Below are positions 25,101 to 38,196 of a stretch of DNA of 64,000 nucleotides, in pieces. A program made the translations under genes and the position numbers. The stretch covers positions 60,613,997 to 60,677,996 of the forward strand of contig CM069590.1 in NCBI GenBank assembly GCA_035771175.1. Direction: 5' to 3'. Below the pieces are notes generated by a model. The model worked only from the letters and a program-made list of their open reading frames with translations, was not told where the DNA came from and did no database searches. Numbering within the stretch: the stretch's first letter is position 1; every line of letters begins with the position of its first letter. Source of the DNA: Paratinospora sagittata. Its lineage: Eukaryota; Streptophyta; Magnoliopsida; Ranunculales; Menispermaceae.

Positions 25101-25883
25101 TTTTTTTATTTTTTAAAAATAATAATAATTTTTTTATTAATCAAACGGGACCTAAGTTATTATAGAACCTGACCAAATATTTATTAAAATATAAAAAAAT
25201 AAAAATAAAAAATATTTTCCAACATATTATCCCAACTAAGTCAACCATAATTCTGGGCAAGGGGCAATTAAACCATAATTCTTGCTTAGAACGGATGCAA
25301 ATTTGAAATAGCAGTCAAAATAGAAATACTAAGTAAGTATTTACCACTATATAATATTTTGATTTGGTATTCCTATTTATTGAAAAGAGAACCCTTTTGT
25401 TGTCACTCGTATTAATAAAAATAGAACTCCTTTGTCTTCATGCTTACAAAATAAAAACAAAAATGTGCTACTCACCAATTTTTTATTTTTGTTAGATAAA
25501 TATATTTATGACATTTCTCCCATGATCTAGCTTTATTGACTTTTGTTTGTTATCCCTTGGGTTTTCGTATATACCAAGTACTTTTACATATAAAAGTTAT
25601 AGCTTATAGTCAATAATATAAAACAGTAAAACATAAGTTACATATTTATAAGTTATATATAATTATAAAAAGAAAGTAAAATCGACGACTTGTCGTGTTT
25701 TAAGATATTGACTTGGCACTCAAAAAAGCCGTTTTGACTTGAGATGGAGACAACGTTCGCGTCTCGGGTGGAAAAATGTTGGAAGAAAAGCGCGTGGTAA
25801 CGACACCAACAACACCAACAAAATCGACGAAGAACCAATCCGTTTCTTCCTCTATTTTTTATTTTTGAATTGATTCGAGTTCC
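22184..25883. other. AT-rich intergenic region upstream of MAPKKK5-like gene
   Basis: No gene is visible in 3.7 kb. A decayed MITE of the same family as the element at 58430 lies at about 23330-23487. The stretch 24840-25155 is extremely AT-rich between CCTATTTGACAG and CAAACGGGACC and may be another decayed terminal-inverted-repeat element, with ends not certain. Confidence 0.6.
23330..23487 (-). mobile_element. Decayed MITE, second copy of the family at 58430
   Basis: The sequence starts GGTCCTATTTGAGAAAG and continues with the same order of landmarks as the reverse complement of the element at 58430-58639. These are AAGTGTTTCT-like, GTTTTTGAAAAA, CAGCTTTT.TAAAA, TTTTTTTCACCATAATTT and AAACAC.TTT. 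The far terminal repeat is missing or unrecognisable. It is non-coding. Confidence 0.6.
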
Positions 25884-25937
25884 ATGGCCGTCCCAGCTAG
25901 GGTTTCTCTAACTCTCTCTGTAATGGCGGAACCCTAA
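25884..25937 (+). promoter_or_regulatory. Upstream ORF in the MAPKKK5-like leader
   Basis: ATG at 25884 opens a 17-codon frame that includes a second in-frame ATG (25923) and ends at TAA 25935-25937, 40 bases before the kinase start. A further ATG at 25958, out of frame, runs past the kinase start to 26203. If the transcript includes this stretch, translation of the kinase needs leaky scanning or reinitiation. Confidence 0.5.
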
Positions 25938-25977
25938 TTTGAAATCTTTAACGTACCATGTTTTCGCAGCTTCGGAG

Positions 25978-28900
25978 ATGCGTTGGTTGCAAAGCGCCTT
26001 TTCTTATTCTCCTTCGTCTTCTTCTTCTTCTTCTTCTCCAAAATCTTCGACCGATTCAACTCCGAAACGCAATCTCAAGGACGTTAAGTACTTGTTCAGG
26101 AGTCAGAGGGGTTCTTCAAATGCGCAGCAGCAACCGCGGCTCACGCGGCAGCGGAAGCTACGGCATCTCTCAGATCTCGAGGTTTGGCATTCTACTCCGT
26201 TGATTAATCCGGCGGCGGTTCATTTGTCGGGGAATTCTACGCCGGCGTCGTCTGCGTCGCCTGGAACGGCGCGGTCGTCGCCGGCGGCGGTGCCGCAGCC
26301 TTTGCCGCTGCCGGAATTGGCGGCATTTGTTCGCCGCGATTCGGTTAATTCTGCTTCTGATTCGAGGTATTTTCTTCCTCTGCCGTCGCCGAAGGAAGGT
26401 CCTAGTAGAGGTGATGGAGAGGAGGGGGAGAGAACGGATGGTTTGGTCGTAGATGGAGCGGGGGATGGGGTTCCGGCGAGTTGGCCTAGAGGGAGGTATG
26501 GAATTGAAACTGAGTTGAATTAAATGATATATATTTCGTTTTTGTTTTAATGGTGTGCATCTGCTGATTAGTTTTGCGAATCATCTTGTATTTGTAACTG
26601 AGGCGTTTAATTTTGCTTAAGATTAGAAAAAAAGTAAGGATTTTGATAGACTAGAGAAAATATCTGATCCCCTGTCTTAAGTCCCTGAATGCAAGCTGAG
26701 GACACCGTTAATTAAAAACTGAAGTCTATCACAATTAGGTAGTTCCTATACCAAGAGAGGTTATTAGGGGGGCTAGGCTTGACTCTTGATATGTTGTGGG
26801 ACGGCACCAAACAAATGTTTGGTTGTTTGTTGATCTAGCTCTTCTTTCTTTTACGCCCTTACTTTCTTCTTCAAGATTCAGAGAGTTCGGGTAAATTCTT
26901 TCTCTTATGTTCAGTTTTTTCATGCAGATATTGTCAGGTCTGATTGTATTTTGTTGGGCCATGTTGGTTTTGCTTGAGATTATGTTGACAGATACATATC
27001 ATATGTAATGCTAGACTTTACAACCTGGTCAATCAGATTTCTCAGACCAAACTTATTTAGAATTATTTCATGCATTTACATATTATGTATGAACCTGAAT
27101 TTTAAAGCTGATGTCACTAACTTAACATTTACTACTTTTTTTTTTTTTTGGGTGTATTGGTGAAGAAATGCAATTTATGTCTCAAGTTGATGGTCCATTG
27201 ACAACTTAGCTATATATGTGTAAAGTTCAGGCAAAAATATAATTTTTGAAATTTGAACTTTATATAGCATGCTTGCTTTGCTCTTCTTATTTTTTTTAGT
27301 ATTTTTGCACCGACATCTAGACATTATGTTGATACACATGATTGATATTCCCATTTTCATATTTGCAGAAGATCCAGTTATCAGGCCACCCACAAGAACA
27401 CAGAACATATTAACATACACCCAACGAGATCTCCAAATCGTGGAAAGAAGGTTCTTAGTGATCTAAATGGTGTCGAGAATGATCACGATATATTCCAGCT
27501 GAACATTCCTCCTATGAGTGCTCCAGCAAGTGCCCTCTCCAGTCCAGTACTCAGTCCTCGAAGAATGAGTACAGGTGGCTTTTTTCCTTCTCCATATGTG
27601 GCTTCACAAGGGGTGTCGGTTTGGTCTGCTAGAGAGCTTCATTCCTTGGATATGTTTTCTGGGTTATCATCCCGTGCTTCTCCTGATAAAATCTTTTCTA
27701 GCCCAGAGCGCTCTCCACTTCATAGTCCTGGACTAAATCCCAGAAGTCCAAGTGGAGGAGCATCTCCATTGCACCCAAAACTGTCTCTAGACAACACTGC
27801 AGCATGGCATGACAGTAATGGTCATGTCGCTGTTCACCCTCTGCCACTTCCGCCAGGGGCTGCATTACCTTCACAGACAGCCTTAAGTCCTCAAAATATA
27901 GCCAAACCGGAAGTATCACCAATGACAGGTCAATGGCATAAGCAATCTTGTATTGGGCGCGGTACTTTTGGGAGTGTTTATGTTGCCACCAACAAGTATG
28001 CAAGTTTTCTCTAGTTTTGACACGTTGTTTCTGCTCTATTGAACACTAATTTCTCTTTCCCTGTAAAATAGGGAAACTGGAGCTCTATGCGCAATGAAAG
28101 AAGTTAATCTAATTCCCGATGACCCCAAATCTGCTGAATGTATAAAGCAATTGGAGCAGGTTATTGTTTCTAGATCCTTTACGTTCTTATTGTTGTGTAT
28201 CTTGATAATGGAATTCTATTGTATCTTACCCTTTTACGTAGATCAAATAGAAGCATTTATACACACACACACTTGCAGACATACACGTATGCTATGTATC
28301 ATGCGATATTTTTAACATTAGTTTGTTGTAACTTATAAACGTCATGAGTTGCAGATTCCTTTGAATCCTTATGCACTGGACAGAATGTCATTCAGTAAAA
28401 TCGTGATCTACTCTGATCATTGTGTGTGCTATTTTTTGCATTCCGCTTGCTTCCTTATTTTTCATTTGGACTAAGAACATGGTCAGCAGATGGCACACGG
28501 AATTCATGTTTGCTGGGAGATTTCAATATAAATAGGGTATCACTTCCTGTATTAAGAGTTTTTGATTAATTTTCAAGCTCATGACCTACTGTTCTCTTTC
28601 TTTATCTCTAATGTGTACATGAAGCAAACAACAGAATTTAATTGAGACGGAATTCACTTTCAGATTTGACTCTTCAAATACTGTTTCAGTCAATAGTGAT
28701 TGAGAAACATTCAAGGGTACTTTAATTATTTGGTTGGCACTTGGCAAAATGCTAAAGACTGTAATTAACTTGTGAGAAGTGAAGCTACTTCAGCAAGGAC
28801 GACAAAATATTACCTAATTTTTAACAAAACCGTTCATTTGTACCCGACTGGTTGGTACTTTTTTCCTGTTTAAAAAAAGATGAAATTTTTTACACTGCTA

Positions 28901-31900
28901 GATCTCATTTAATGAGGCCACATGATCCCAATTTCGTTTTTAATGTGCTACAGAGAAAGTGAGTTAGTAATTCAATTGTTCATCCATTATTCTCATGTGA
29001 GAGTTACTGGTTGCTCTGTAAGAAACTGAGCAGTAGCTGGTGTCCCCTACGCCTGCATTAGAATTAATATTGAAATGGTTAATGAGAACAAGAAACACCT
29101 TGGGAAATATTTATCATTTCTCCCATTGTTATTGATGAGAATAAAAGACGTGGTAGGTTCTTGAAGACAAGATGGCTATATACCAAACACATCTTATGTT
29201 CACTGACCATCTATTGGTTGATGATCTTGCACTTGAGAACTTCCATTCTAGATGACGGAATGTAATTTGTCATTTTATTTCCTGTGTTTTGCTTTGTTTT
29301 TCTCTTAGATTTCTTTCTGTTTGAGAGCTTTTCTAATAAATTCTATTTTACCATTAAATTAGAGGCAGTTGCACATATTTTCTTTAAGATGCAAGGCATG
29401 CTATATTTACTTTAGATGGAGCCTTTTCCCAACCCATAATAATTGTAATTTAGGTTTCTTGATGGTTTAATCTGTGTTTCCATTATATAGAAATTGGCAT
29501 GTATGAGATGATCCTTTTCTTTGTTGCAGGAGATTACACTTCTCAGCCAATTAAAGCATCCAAACATTGTTCAGTACTATGGCAGTGAGATAGTGAGTGT
29601 TTCGTCATTGCTTGTCTGTTTTGTGTACAGGCTCCCATTAACCACTTAATGATCCCTTGTTATTTTAATTAATTTATAGAATGCTGATTTATTTTGTACA
29701 GGTTGACAACCACTTTTACATATATTTGGAGCACGTACATCCTGGGTCTATAAATAAATATGTACGTGAGCATTGTGAAGCAATTACTGAATCAGTGGTT
29801 CGCAGTTTCACCCGCCATATTCTACATGGTTTGGCATACCTGCACAGCACCAAGACAATCCATAGGTAGTTAAATTTTTTCTTGATCAAACATTTTGTCA
29901 TAAAATGCGTTAACATAAAGCACTTCAATATTTGGTCCATTAACCAATTCCAACTTCCAAAGTAGAGCTGGCTTTGTTTTCGAATGTGCTATAGTGTTAT
30001 TCTAATATTCATGCATCAATTATCATCTGCATTACTGACTACAGCATGGTGTTCAGGGCAAAAGTTTTTCTTATGTTTTATTTGTTATTGTACTCTCAAA
30101 CTTTTCTATGCAAAATCCTAAATGAATATCTTGATGTTGTGCTGAAGCAGTTTAAATCTCACTTAAGCCAAGTTAAATAATTTCAACATTAGTAAAAAGC
30201 CTATAGAAACTAGCTTATTCAACTCAACTACTTTTCCCAACTTCACAGGGCAGTAAGATGAATCTGCTTCCTCCACTTTGCTCTCTCAAAGGCCAAGTCG
30301 GCATTTAAATTACAAGAAGTTAAATCTTTCTTAATTATCGGTCTCCTTTTACCTCTACTGTTACTATATAATATTAATAAGTCACTCTTCCTTACTGGTG
30401 CATCCAAAGGCCTTCGTTGTGTGTGTCCAAACCACCTTAATCGGTTTTCTTCATTTTATATCCAATTGGGGCTAATCCCACATCCATCTTGTTGCATATC
30501 TCCACATTGTTATTTGTTGTGTATGCAGGATGGTAAGTTGGCGGATCATTTGTTTATTCGCTGCCCTGTATCTATGAGGATTTGGGGGAAGTAGGCTGAC
30601 CTTCTGGGGAAGAATTTTTCAATTCCTGGTTATTGTGAGGAGAGCTTGTCTATGCTCCATATTCAGCACATCACAAGGAAGGACAGGGACATTTTACAAA
30701 TTGCTGGGTTTGTGACCTTATGGTCTATTTGGCTTGAACACAATAGGAGAATATTTGAGGGGTTCAGAGAGATTGAGACTATCTTCGGGAGGGAATCCTT
30801 TGGCTGGCCAGCCTGGCCTGTAGCTGGGTTGTTCCTTCCAAATTTGGGGAAGGGTTTCCTATTTTTGATTGGTATAGGAATTGGGCTAGATGTATATGTA
30901 AGGATTATAATCTTGTGTTTGCTTGGTTTTTGTAAGGCTTGGCTTCGTGTACTTTTGGTACTCAATTGCCTTTTCACTTTGATATATATAAACTCTCTTT
31001 TGTTTCTTCCCAAAAAAAAGCCTATACAAGCTATTGGGTGCTATATCAGTCTTTGATCCTCCTACAATTCACTTTCCCTATTGCTGTACTTTGTGCCATG
31101 CCTTTCAGGATTTCCTTAATTCCAACTAAGTCATTTTGGTCTCCCTTTTTCCTTCTTAGCACTTTCACAGTGGCACCCTCTCACTAGTGCAATTCTTGGT
31201 CTTTGTTTCACATGGTCTAACCACATGAACAAACTTTCCCGCAATTTATTTCCAATTAGGGCTAATTCTAAGAGCCCCCTTTTTCAAGAAAAAAAAGAAG
31301 AGGAAATTATATTAATATCCAAAACAACAGATAGTACAAGAGGGAGAGCATCAGGAATGCTCGAAACAAGGAAATTAGATTAATAGCTAATTCTCAGTTC
31401 TCATGAATGACTTTCTTCATGATTCTATCTTTGTAGTTTTCTCATTCATCCATTGAAACGGTATTACCTCAGATATACTTGTCTGTGTGCACATGTTTTT
31501 TTTTTCTTTTTGGTTGGGGAGAGGAAATTCACATCTTATTTCTTAGCTATGCATACATCATCAAGCATATGTGATGTTATTCCCGTTCTATACAACTTCC
31601 TTTGCTATTAATGATACTTGTAAAAATGATGGAATGACATGAAGAAAAAAAAAGTTTCTTATTACAACCAATGAAGGGACCACACTTTGGAAAACTGACC
31701 TATACCCAGGCATTAGGTATAGTTGTTATTGTCATCTTTGCTTATGATCAATCTTGATATTTCTTGTCCTAAATTGATGATCTATAGGGATATCAAAGGG
31801 GCAAATTTGCTTGTCGATGCTTCTGGTGTTGTCAAGCTTGCTGACTTTGGGATGGCAAAACATGTGAGTTCTGTATTTACCAAACAAACATGTAAATTTT

Positions 31901-34900
31901 ATACTTCCCTTGTTTTTTCTCTTTTCTTGATTTGTAAATAAGAAATCCTGATTATTTTGAGCTGTTTTCTTGATTTCATGATGCAACTTGTAGCAATCTT
32001 CTAAGACATTAGCCTCCTGTAACATTCGTTCTATTTATATTATAAATTTATAAGATGCATTTTGCTGTTTTTAACATGGATAAAAGGGCGTATAAATGAA
32101 CTTAAATTATAATTTTATACAAGTATGCCTGTCTTTGTATATTGAACTTTCATTTCTTGCATTCATGATTTCTTAATCGCAAGAAACATCTTGTAATGGT
32201 TAAGAGTAAAAATGGATCATTAAAGGAAAGGGGAAAAGTGGAAATAAAAAAAGTTGGAGTAATTTTGAAAATTGTATCTGATTTATTAATAGTTCATGTT
32301 AAATCTTAGAACTTTTTTTCACGTAATGTGCAAAATGGACCCTGAAACACTTGTAATAGATTTCTTAGATTATGTATACAACATTACTTTGATGCTCTTT
32401 GTAGATTCTGTCAAATTAAATTCAAATCGATTTGTATATGAACCAGGTTGCTCTTGAACCTATGTTTATATCAAGGTTTAAAAAATTGTCAGGTGTAATC
32501 AAGGTGGTTTGCTTGTATGGAGTGAGGTGTAAGCCTTGAGGAGGTACAAGCTATAAGCCTCTCATTTTTTTTTTAAAAATGCACAAAGGAATTTGAAATC
32601 AATCATAATTCTAAACAACACGAATATCAATAAATAAATAAAGAATCACTTAAATTGAGCAAAATGTTAACTATATATGGATGTGTTCATATGTTGATAA
32701 CTTAAGTGGTCTGTCTTAATATGTAAATAGTCTAAATTGTCATATACATTATTAAAACTAAATAGGTGCCTATCATATCCAACCTTTCCAAATTTTAGGT
32801 TTTTAACTATAAAAAAATAAACAATTAGAAAGTCAGCAAATATATTACCAAAACATTAGGTCATTCCCACTTCTCTCCATTTTTTTAGCAACATTTTGCC
32901 TAGAAGTTAATGCCATTTATGTTAGGATCGTTTTTCAAAAGCTTTTTGATTGTTAGGTCAAAATTGCATTGTTGTTAACAAATTAAAAATGTTTTGTAAT
33001 AGGGGAATGAATTCTTTAAAACTAATGGAATTAGTTATAATTGTAAAAATTATAACCATAAATTTATTTTAAAAAAATAAAAAATAGAAAAACTCAAATT
33101 TTATTTGGAAACGTAAGGATTAAGCCTTACCTCTCCTCATTCCTCATGGGTTTTTTTCTCAGCAGCCTCATTAAAATCTAGGAAACACCTGCACTAACTT
33201 GAAGCATTTGTGTTGAGGTCAGATTTTATATTTATACCAACACCATTTCTGAGTGTAAAGATGTTGATTTACATTTTTAAAGGATTAGTTGATGTTCAGT
33301 GCTTGATTCTAAGTTTTGTTGAATGCCGTAATTTCCTGAGTTCATTATGATAGACAATGTCCTGTTAAACATTTGTTGCTTTTCTGACTCATCTTTTGCT
33401 GTTCCCTCTTTTTTATTTCCCCACTGTTTGACTAAAGATATGTGAATCTGAATTGTATTCAGCTTGGCGCGCATGCAGGTGATCTTTCAATGAAGGGAAC
33501 TCCACACTGGATGGCTCCAGAGGTGTGCTCTAGTTCCTGCACCTCTATGAAATAATATGATCTAATATCATGCATGATGAGGTCTTTAAGAAATGGATAA
33601 TTTTAATATAAAAATTTGGAACAACTTGGCATCGTGACTGAAGCCTATCTGACTGCCTAAGCATACCACCAAGCTACCACCAACATGAGTCAAGACGCCT
33701 TGAGCTTGACATGCCTTTGGCATGTTTTAACTTTTAATTTCAACAGAATGTGGGAGAATTTGAGCTTTGGATCATCTTGAGTCAGGATTATCTGGATTAT
33801 ATAGTTCGACTTGATTTCAGTGTTTGGAAAATCCAGACATTGATCCCAACACTTTACAGATGCTAGTTAACAATTTTTTATTTTTTCTTCTTTGCTTTCT
33901 TGCAGCTTATACAGTCCGTGATTCAGAAAGATTCCAGCAGTGATCTTGCTTTTGCTGTTGATATTTGGAGTTTGGGTTGTACAATCATCGAGATGCTCAC
34001 TGGAAAACCTCCCTGGAGTGAGTTTGAAGGGGTAAGCTGCTCATCATATACACTACTACTCTTTGCTCCTTCGGAACATTTGCTGGAAAATTGTTTCCTA
34101 ATTGATTTAATGCACGAAGAAGAATTATCTTTAACTGTTACAAAATATTTGCTGGAAAACTATTTCCTTATTACATACCTTTACTAGTCTTTCTCGTAAT
34201 GTCCTCCTGTTAGTTGAAATTCCCCCTGTGAAGGATTTCTCTAAGAAAGACTAAGATCTTTTTTCTATTCTAAAACAAAATATTTTATTATAAAGAAGTT
34301 ACGACTGGTGAGCAGAGAGAGGGGATAAAAGAATGGAGTGTAAGAGAAACTTTGAGTGTTAGAACTAGATACAAAACAGCTAGGGAAAATGATTAACAAA
34401 GAGAAGCTAACTTAAGAGTAGTTGGGAAAAGGTTTTGTTGAATAAGAGTTTACTTAAGAGCTAGTTCTCCACCAATCATCTCATCACAATTTATAGAGTA
34501 ATGAGATGTTTGCTGGATAAATTGTGATGTTTGCAAGTATGAGAACCAATTCTTAGAATATTATGGAGATTGGAGACCATTGTGCTAGCATCTCCAGTGA
34601 ATTTTCCACCTATGATTGCATCATAACCAACATGTAGTTAGAAGACTGTAACGATTAGCAATTATTGCATATTTCCCCAGTTTGCTAATAAAACTGGTTA
34701 TACTGTTTCTCTTGATGCAGGCTGCTGCTATGTTTAAGGTGTTGAGAGAATCTCCTCCCATACCTGAATCTCTGTCATCCGCAGGCAAGGATTTCCTGCA
34801 GTGTTGCTTCCGTAAGAATCCTGCAAAGAGGCCTTCTGCAAGCATTTTATTGGAGCATCGATTTCTACGACCCTCTCACCAAACAGAAGTTTTAGCTTGC

Positions 34901-35543
34901 ACTCAAGCATTTTCTGGAATGAAAGTGGTGGTACGTATTAGATGTCCCTCAAGCTGTTTCACCTACTCATATATGCTTGTCATCGTTTAGTAGGATAAAT
35001 TCTACCTCATGTGTCATATATGCAGGATTTTGTGCATAGTCCCAGGGAAAGGATTAAATATAAAGTGGACTCAACGTTATTCTCTCCAGGAGGACAAACC
35101 ATGAAAGGAAGATTATCTTCTAAAAGGTAGGTTTCTTCTGCTTAAAAATGTGTCATAACTTCTAATGTGCAAGGACCACATAGATCAAGGGAAAGGGAGG
35201 GGATATATGCATATCGATTTAAATTATTTATGTGGGGGTTTTTGATTACCCTTTTTTTTTCATTATGATCATTGGATCTGGGTTCATTCAATTTACTACT
35301 GTTTTCTCCAGTGAGACCGGTCAGCAATCTCATCCTGAAACTTCAAACTCTGCAGCAACCTCCCGTCATTCTCCTCGCTCGACACTTGACGCTCTTCCAA
35401 GCCTATCGCCACCACACTCTAAGCGGAGCATGCATGCTTCCAAGTTGCCTCCAAATAGTGTTGATGATATGCACCACCTGGGTTCTGGTTCTGGGAACAG
35501 CCGTATTAGCGCATCCTCAGCACCATTTTCTGACATTAGTTGA
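25978..35543 (+). CDS. MAPKKK5: MAPKKK5-type (MEKK family) protein kinase
   Basis: Eleven exons: 25978-26495, 27369-27995, 28072-28159, 29530-29592, 29702-29865, 31788-31863, 33463-33522, 33906-34031, 34721-34930, 35026-35126, 35312-35543, giving 754 residues. The start MRWLQS matches the family's MRWLP-type N terminus. Residues 1-360 are Ser/Pro-rich and regulatory, with the conserved [12 protein letters not shown] patch. The kinase domain spans about 362-620: glycine loop IGRGTFGSV (368-376), ATP lysine K391 in CAMKEV, catalytic HRDIKGANL (486-494), DFG (506-508), and WMAPEL at the end of the activation segment. The C-terminal tail keeps [17 protein letters not shown]5 of Arabidopsis relays pattern-recognition signals from the chitin receptor pathway to MKK4/5 and MPK3/6. 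Intron 5 holds a cluster of LINE remnants. Confidence 0.95.
26016..26037 (+). repeat. TCT trinucleotide repeat coding for poly-serine in MAPKKK5-like exon 1
   Basis: A run of TCT codons gives eight consecutive serines near residues 13-20. CTC1 exon 1 has a similar tract at about 49203-49228. Confidence 0.85.
30236..30505 (-). mobile_element. LINE 3' relic, second type (WFGHVQRRP-like), copy A
   Basis: The reverse strand translates, without a fixed frame, to [14 protein letters not shown], then LDAPVRKSD, a RG.RRP basic patch, and [14 protein letters not shown]. This is the C-terminal end of a plant non-LTR reverse transcriptase ORF, probably RTE-like. It lies inside intron 5 of the MAPKKK5-like gene, opposite to the gene, and is clearly dead. 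Confidence 0.7.
30525..31015 (+). mobile_element. 5'-truncated L1-like LINE remnant with zinc-binding end of reverse transcriptase
   Basis: The plus strand encodes [20 protein letters not shown], then a stop, then [16 protein letters not shown]. This is the typical end of the reverse-transcriptase zinc-binding (zf-RVT) region of plant L1-like elements. The 3' tail is TTTGTTTCTTCCCAAAAAAAA at about 30995-31015. Frames are broken. It lies between two relics of another LINE type in MAPKKK5-like intron 5. Confidence 0.8.
31080..31270 (-). mobile_element. LINE 3' relic, second type (WFGHVQRRP-like), copy B
   Basis: The reverse strand reads [20 protein letters not shown], then RPRIALVRG, then KEKGRPK, aligning to the same region as copy A. 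Because A and B cover the same part of the element, they are two insertions or a duplication, not one copy split by the L1-like insertion between them. Confidence 0.65.
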
Positions 35544-36740
35544 TTGGTTCTTTTGTGTGTGTGTGTCTGGAAGAGGATTAGTGGGAAAAAAACAGTTGCA
35601 TATGCAAGCTAAGGCTGCTCTGTCCTGATTTTTCTTCTGGTTCTTGCACATTGCATTAACATCCACAAGAATTAGGGTGGGGGGGTTATTGAAAGGGTGG
35701 AGTCTGTCTCTGCAGCGAGCTTCTATCGCGTATCAACTTTATGATTGAGATTGGAAGCAGTTGGTGCACAAAAGTCCTTAAATTATTGAAGCTTCAGCAA
35801 GAAGCGCTGCTCTCTTCTGTGCTCTCTCAACCCAAATGGTTGGGAACCAAAAATGAATTTATAGATGGTAGAATGTTTTCAGTAGTATGGCCTTCCACAT
35901 TGTGGAACCTGCATTTGTACCATTTTTCTATGTACACTAGTAGAAGATAACTCAAAAATAAATTACTTTTACCTTGTCTTGGTTTCCTATCAGGGGGCTG
36001 AGGAATTGGTTTTTAACTGACAGATGTTGCCTGGCAATTCGGTGTAAAGAAAGCGCCTTTCAATTTGTTATGTTTGAGTATTTTCTTAGTTATTGCTTTT
36101 TCATTTATTTTTAGAAAAACAATTATCAGAAAAATAGAATTCTTACCTTAGATAGAACAGTGATTATATTCAAGTTTTTGAAAAAAGTGATTATCATTGA
36201 AAAAGTAAAAAAAAAAAAAAAAATTTGAAAAAGGACGCTCTAGAAAAACAAATTGCTGTTTTCACCTTTGTGATTCCCGCCAGTAGCATCCCCGACGAGA
36301 GTCATATGCCTTTCTGGCAAGGTTCTTTACAGTTCCGGCGAGGTTTTAGCGTTTCCGGCGAGAATTGATCTTCGATTTCGGCAAGGTAATCTCTTATTTC
36401 CAAACATTGTGCGTTTCTGGTAACGTAGCTTGAATGGAGTAATCAACCAACAAAATGCTACCAAACATCTCAGGAAGAGCAGCAGGTTGATCTCATTACG
36501 TTGTCTTGAATTTTGTTTCGTCGCGTGTTTTTATATAATTTAGATTGGCGAAAACGGAGAAGAAAATGGGTTCTTCCTTCTTCACAAGTCCACTAACATC
36601 ACTTCTCATCATAGCTCATGATTGTTCAGTCGACATTCGTGGCGGTGACTCTTTGATAGGCGTTGGATTCAAACTGGAGGACGAGATCGTTGAATAGAGT
36701 GTGCTGGTAGATTTACGGGAAAGTTAATAATTCCCAGGCC

Positions 36741-36948
36741 ATGGGTTCTCTTACCGAGCATGAATTTGTTGAATGCCGTAAGTTTTGAATTCGAAACCCT
36801 AAAATCGACTTTTTTTTTTCTTTCTTTTTTTCATTTTATTATAATCGGTTAATCACCTTGAGAAAAAGCTCATCTCTAATATTGAATGACCATTCCCACT
36901 ATCATCATTCTATAAGTTTTGAATGGGTTCTCTTACCGAGCATGAATT
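36741..36948 (+). repeat. 29-bp direct repeat containing an ATG
   Basis: The segment starting ATGGGTTCTCTTACCGAGCA occurs at 36741-36769 and again at 36920-36948. The nearby TAAGTTTTGAAT also occurs twice (about 36779 and 36909). Each copy opens a short frame starting MGSLTEHEF that stops within 16 and 39 codons. Confidence 0.7.
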
Positions 36949-37215
36949 TGTCTCTTCTCTTCTTCCGTGGAATCGTCCAATGGACGTCTCTGATTTGATC
37001 AGGAGAACCGCAACAGTTACGTGCTCAGCGGCATAGTAGCTGCTGTTGTATTTCAGTTTCTTCTTCTTTTTTCTACTTCTGTTCTCAATATGATTCCCCA
37101 TTGATCGTGAAAATCTGATGATTTTTTGTTTTTTGTTTTTTCCTTTCTGGGTATCTAATAATTTTTGGGATTTTGGGTTATTTTTTTGATCTGTCTGATA
37201 GTTTAAATTAAATTA

Positions 37216-37231
37216 ATGGGTACAAGCAAAG
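37216..37231 (+). other. Possible alternative first coding exon of GCP5
   Basis: ATG GGT ACA AGC AAA G is followed by GTAAGA, a strong donor. Joined to the acceptor before 38861, it would stay in frame (MGTSKGG then MKSDIP) and add seven residues upstream of the chosen start. This is only a possibility; the upstream exon may equally be non-coding. Confidence 0.3.
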
Positions 37232-38196
37232 GTAAGATTTCTTTAACTTTTTAAGTTTATGAGAACTACTTTTTCTTCTACTAGTATTCCGCTGATTCTG
37301 ATTTGCTGGGTGTGTTGAAGAAAGGGCGATGTTGAATCTTAATGTTTCTGGAACGATCTGCGATGAAGGTGATGAAGTACCCTTGTAATTTAAATTATAT
37401 TATTAATCTTATGAATATACAATAAAAAAAATAAAATGCATTTTTTTTAAAAGACATGAATTACCCTTGTAATTAGAGGTTAGAATGTTGTTTATCAAAC
37501 ATTCAACCTCTAATACAAAACTAAAATCAAAGGTTGCAACATTTGTTATCAAACACTATGCTTAAAATAAACTCTAATTAAATAAGCTCTTATTTTAGTA
37601 GAGCTAAAAATATAATTGCTAATTTTTTAAGATGTAGAGTTACCGATCGCCACCTGAAACGTTTTGATATTGTAAAAATAGAAAGAATCAATTAACTAAC
37701 AATTAACCCTTCTTTTTTTTTGCCTTTTTAGAGTAATATTCATATCGAGTAATTCATTAATGACCCTAGCAAATTGATTATAGAGTATGGTTTGTATGGT
37801 GGCTGATTCAACATCTTATTATCCTAATCAACAAAGTTGATCAAATTGTCACATTTTTTTTTCCTATCATTCTATGAGGTTCTTCACTTTCCAATCCAAA
37901 GGTTCCCTTTGCATTTGAGATTTTTAAACATTTTGATAAAGTAGGCTAATGGGAATCATAACTTAAAACTAGTACTGCTTCCAAGTTGAACCATTTGCAT
38001 TTTTTCTATGTATTCATTTACTTCTAGTTTGTTTTCTCTTTGACTCGAAGGAAATCAATTACCACAATGCCCAAGAACCCTTCATCTTGTGTTTGGCGTA
38101 TGTTGGGTTTGTTCAATTTTGTTTGAACAATTTCAACACTGATTGGGTTTTAAAACCATGGAAAAATGATAAAGATACTCGTGATCTATCATCTTT

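Noticed and set aside
27698..28003. Minus-strand frame over MAPKKK5-like exon 2
   Set aside because: It is the shadow of a real exon in the opposite frame.
30646..31056. 136-codon open frame in MAPKKK5-like intron 5 as an independent gene
   Set aside because: Its content is the end of a LINE reverse transcriptase and the frame around it is broken; annotated as a mobile element instead.
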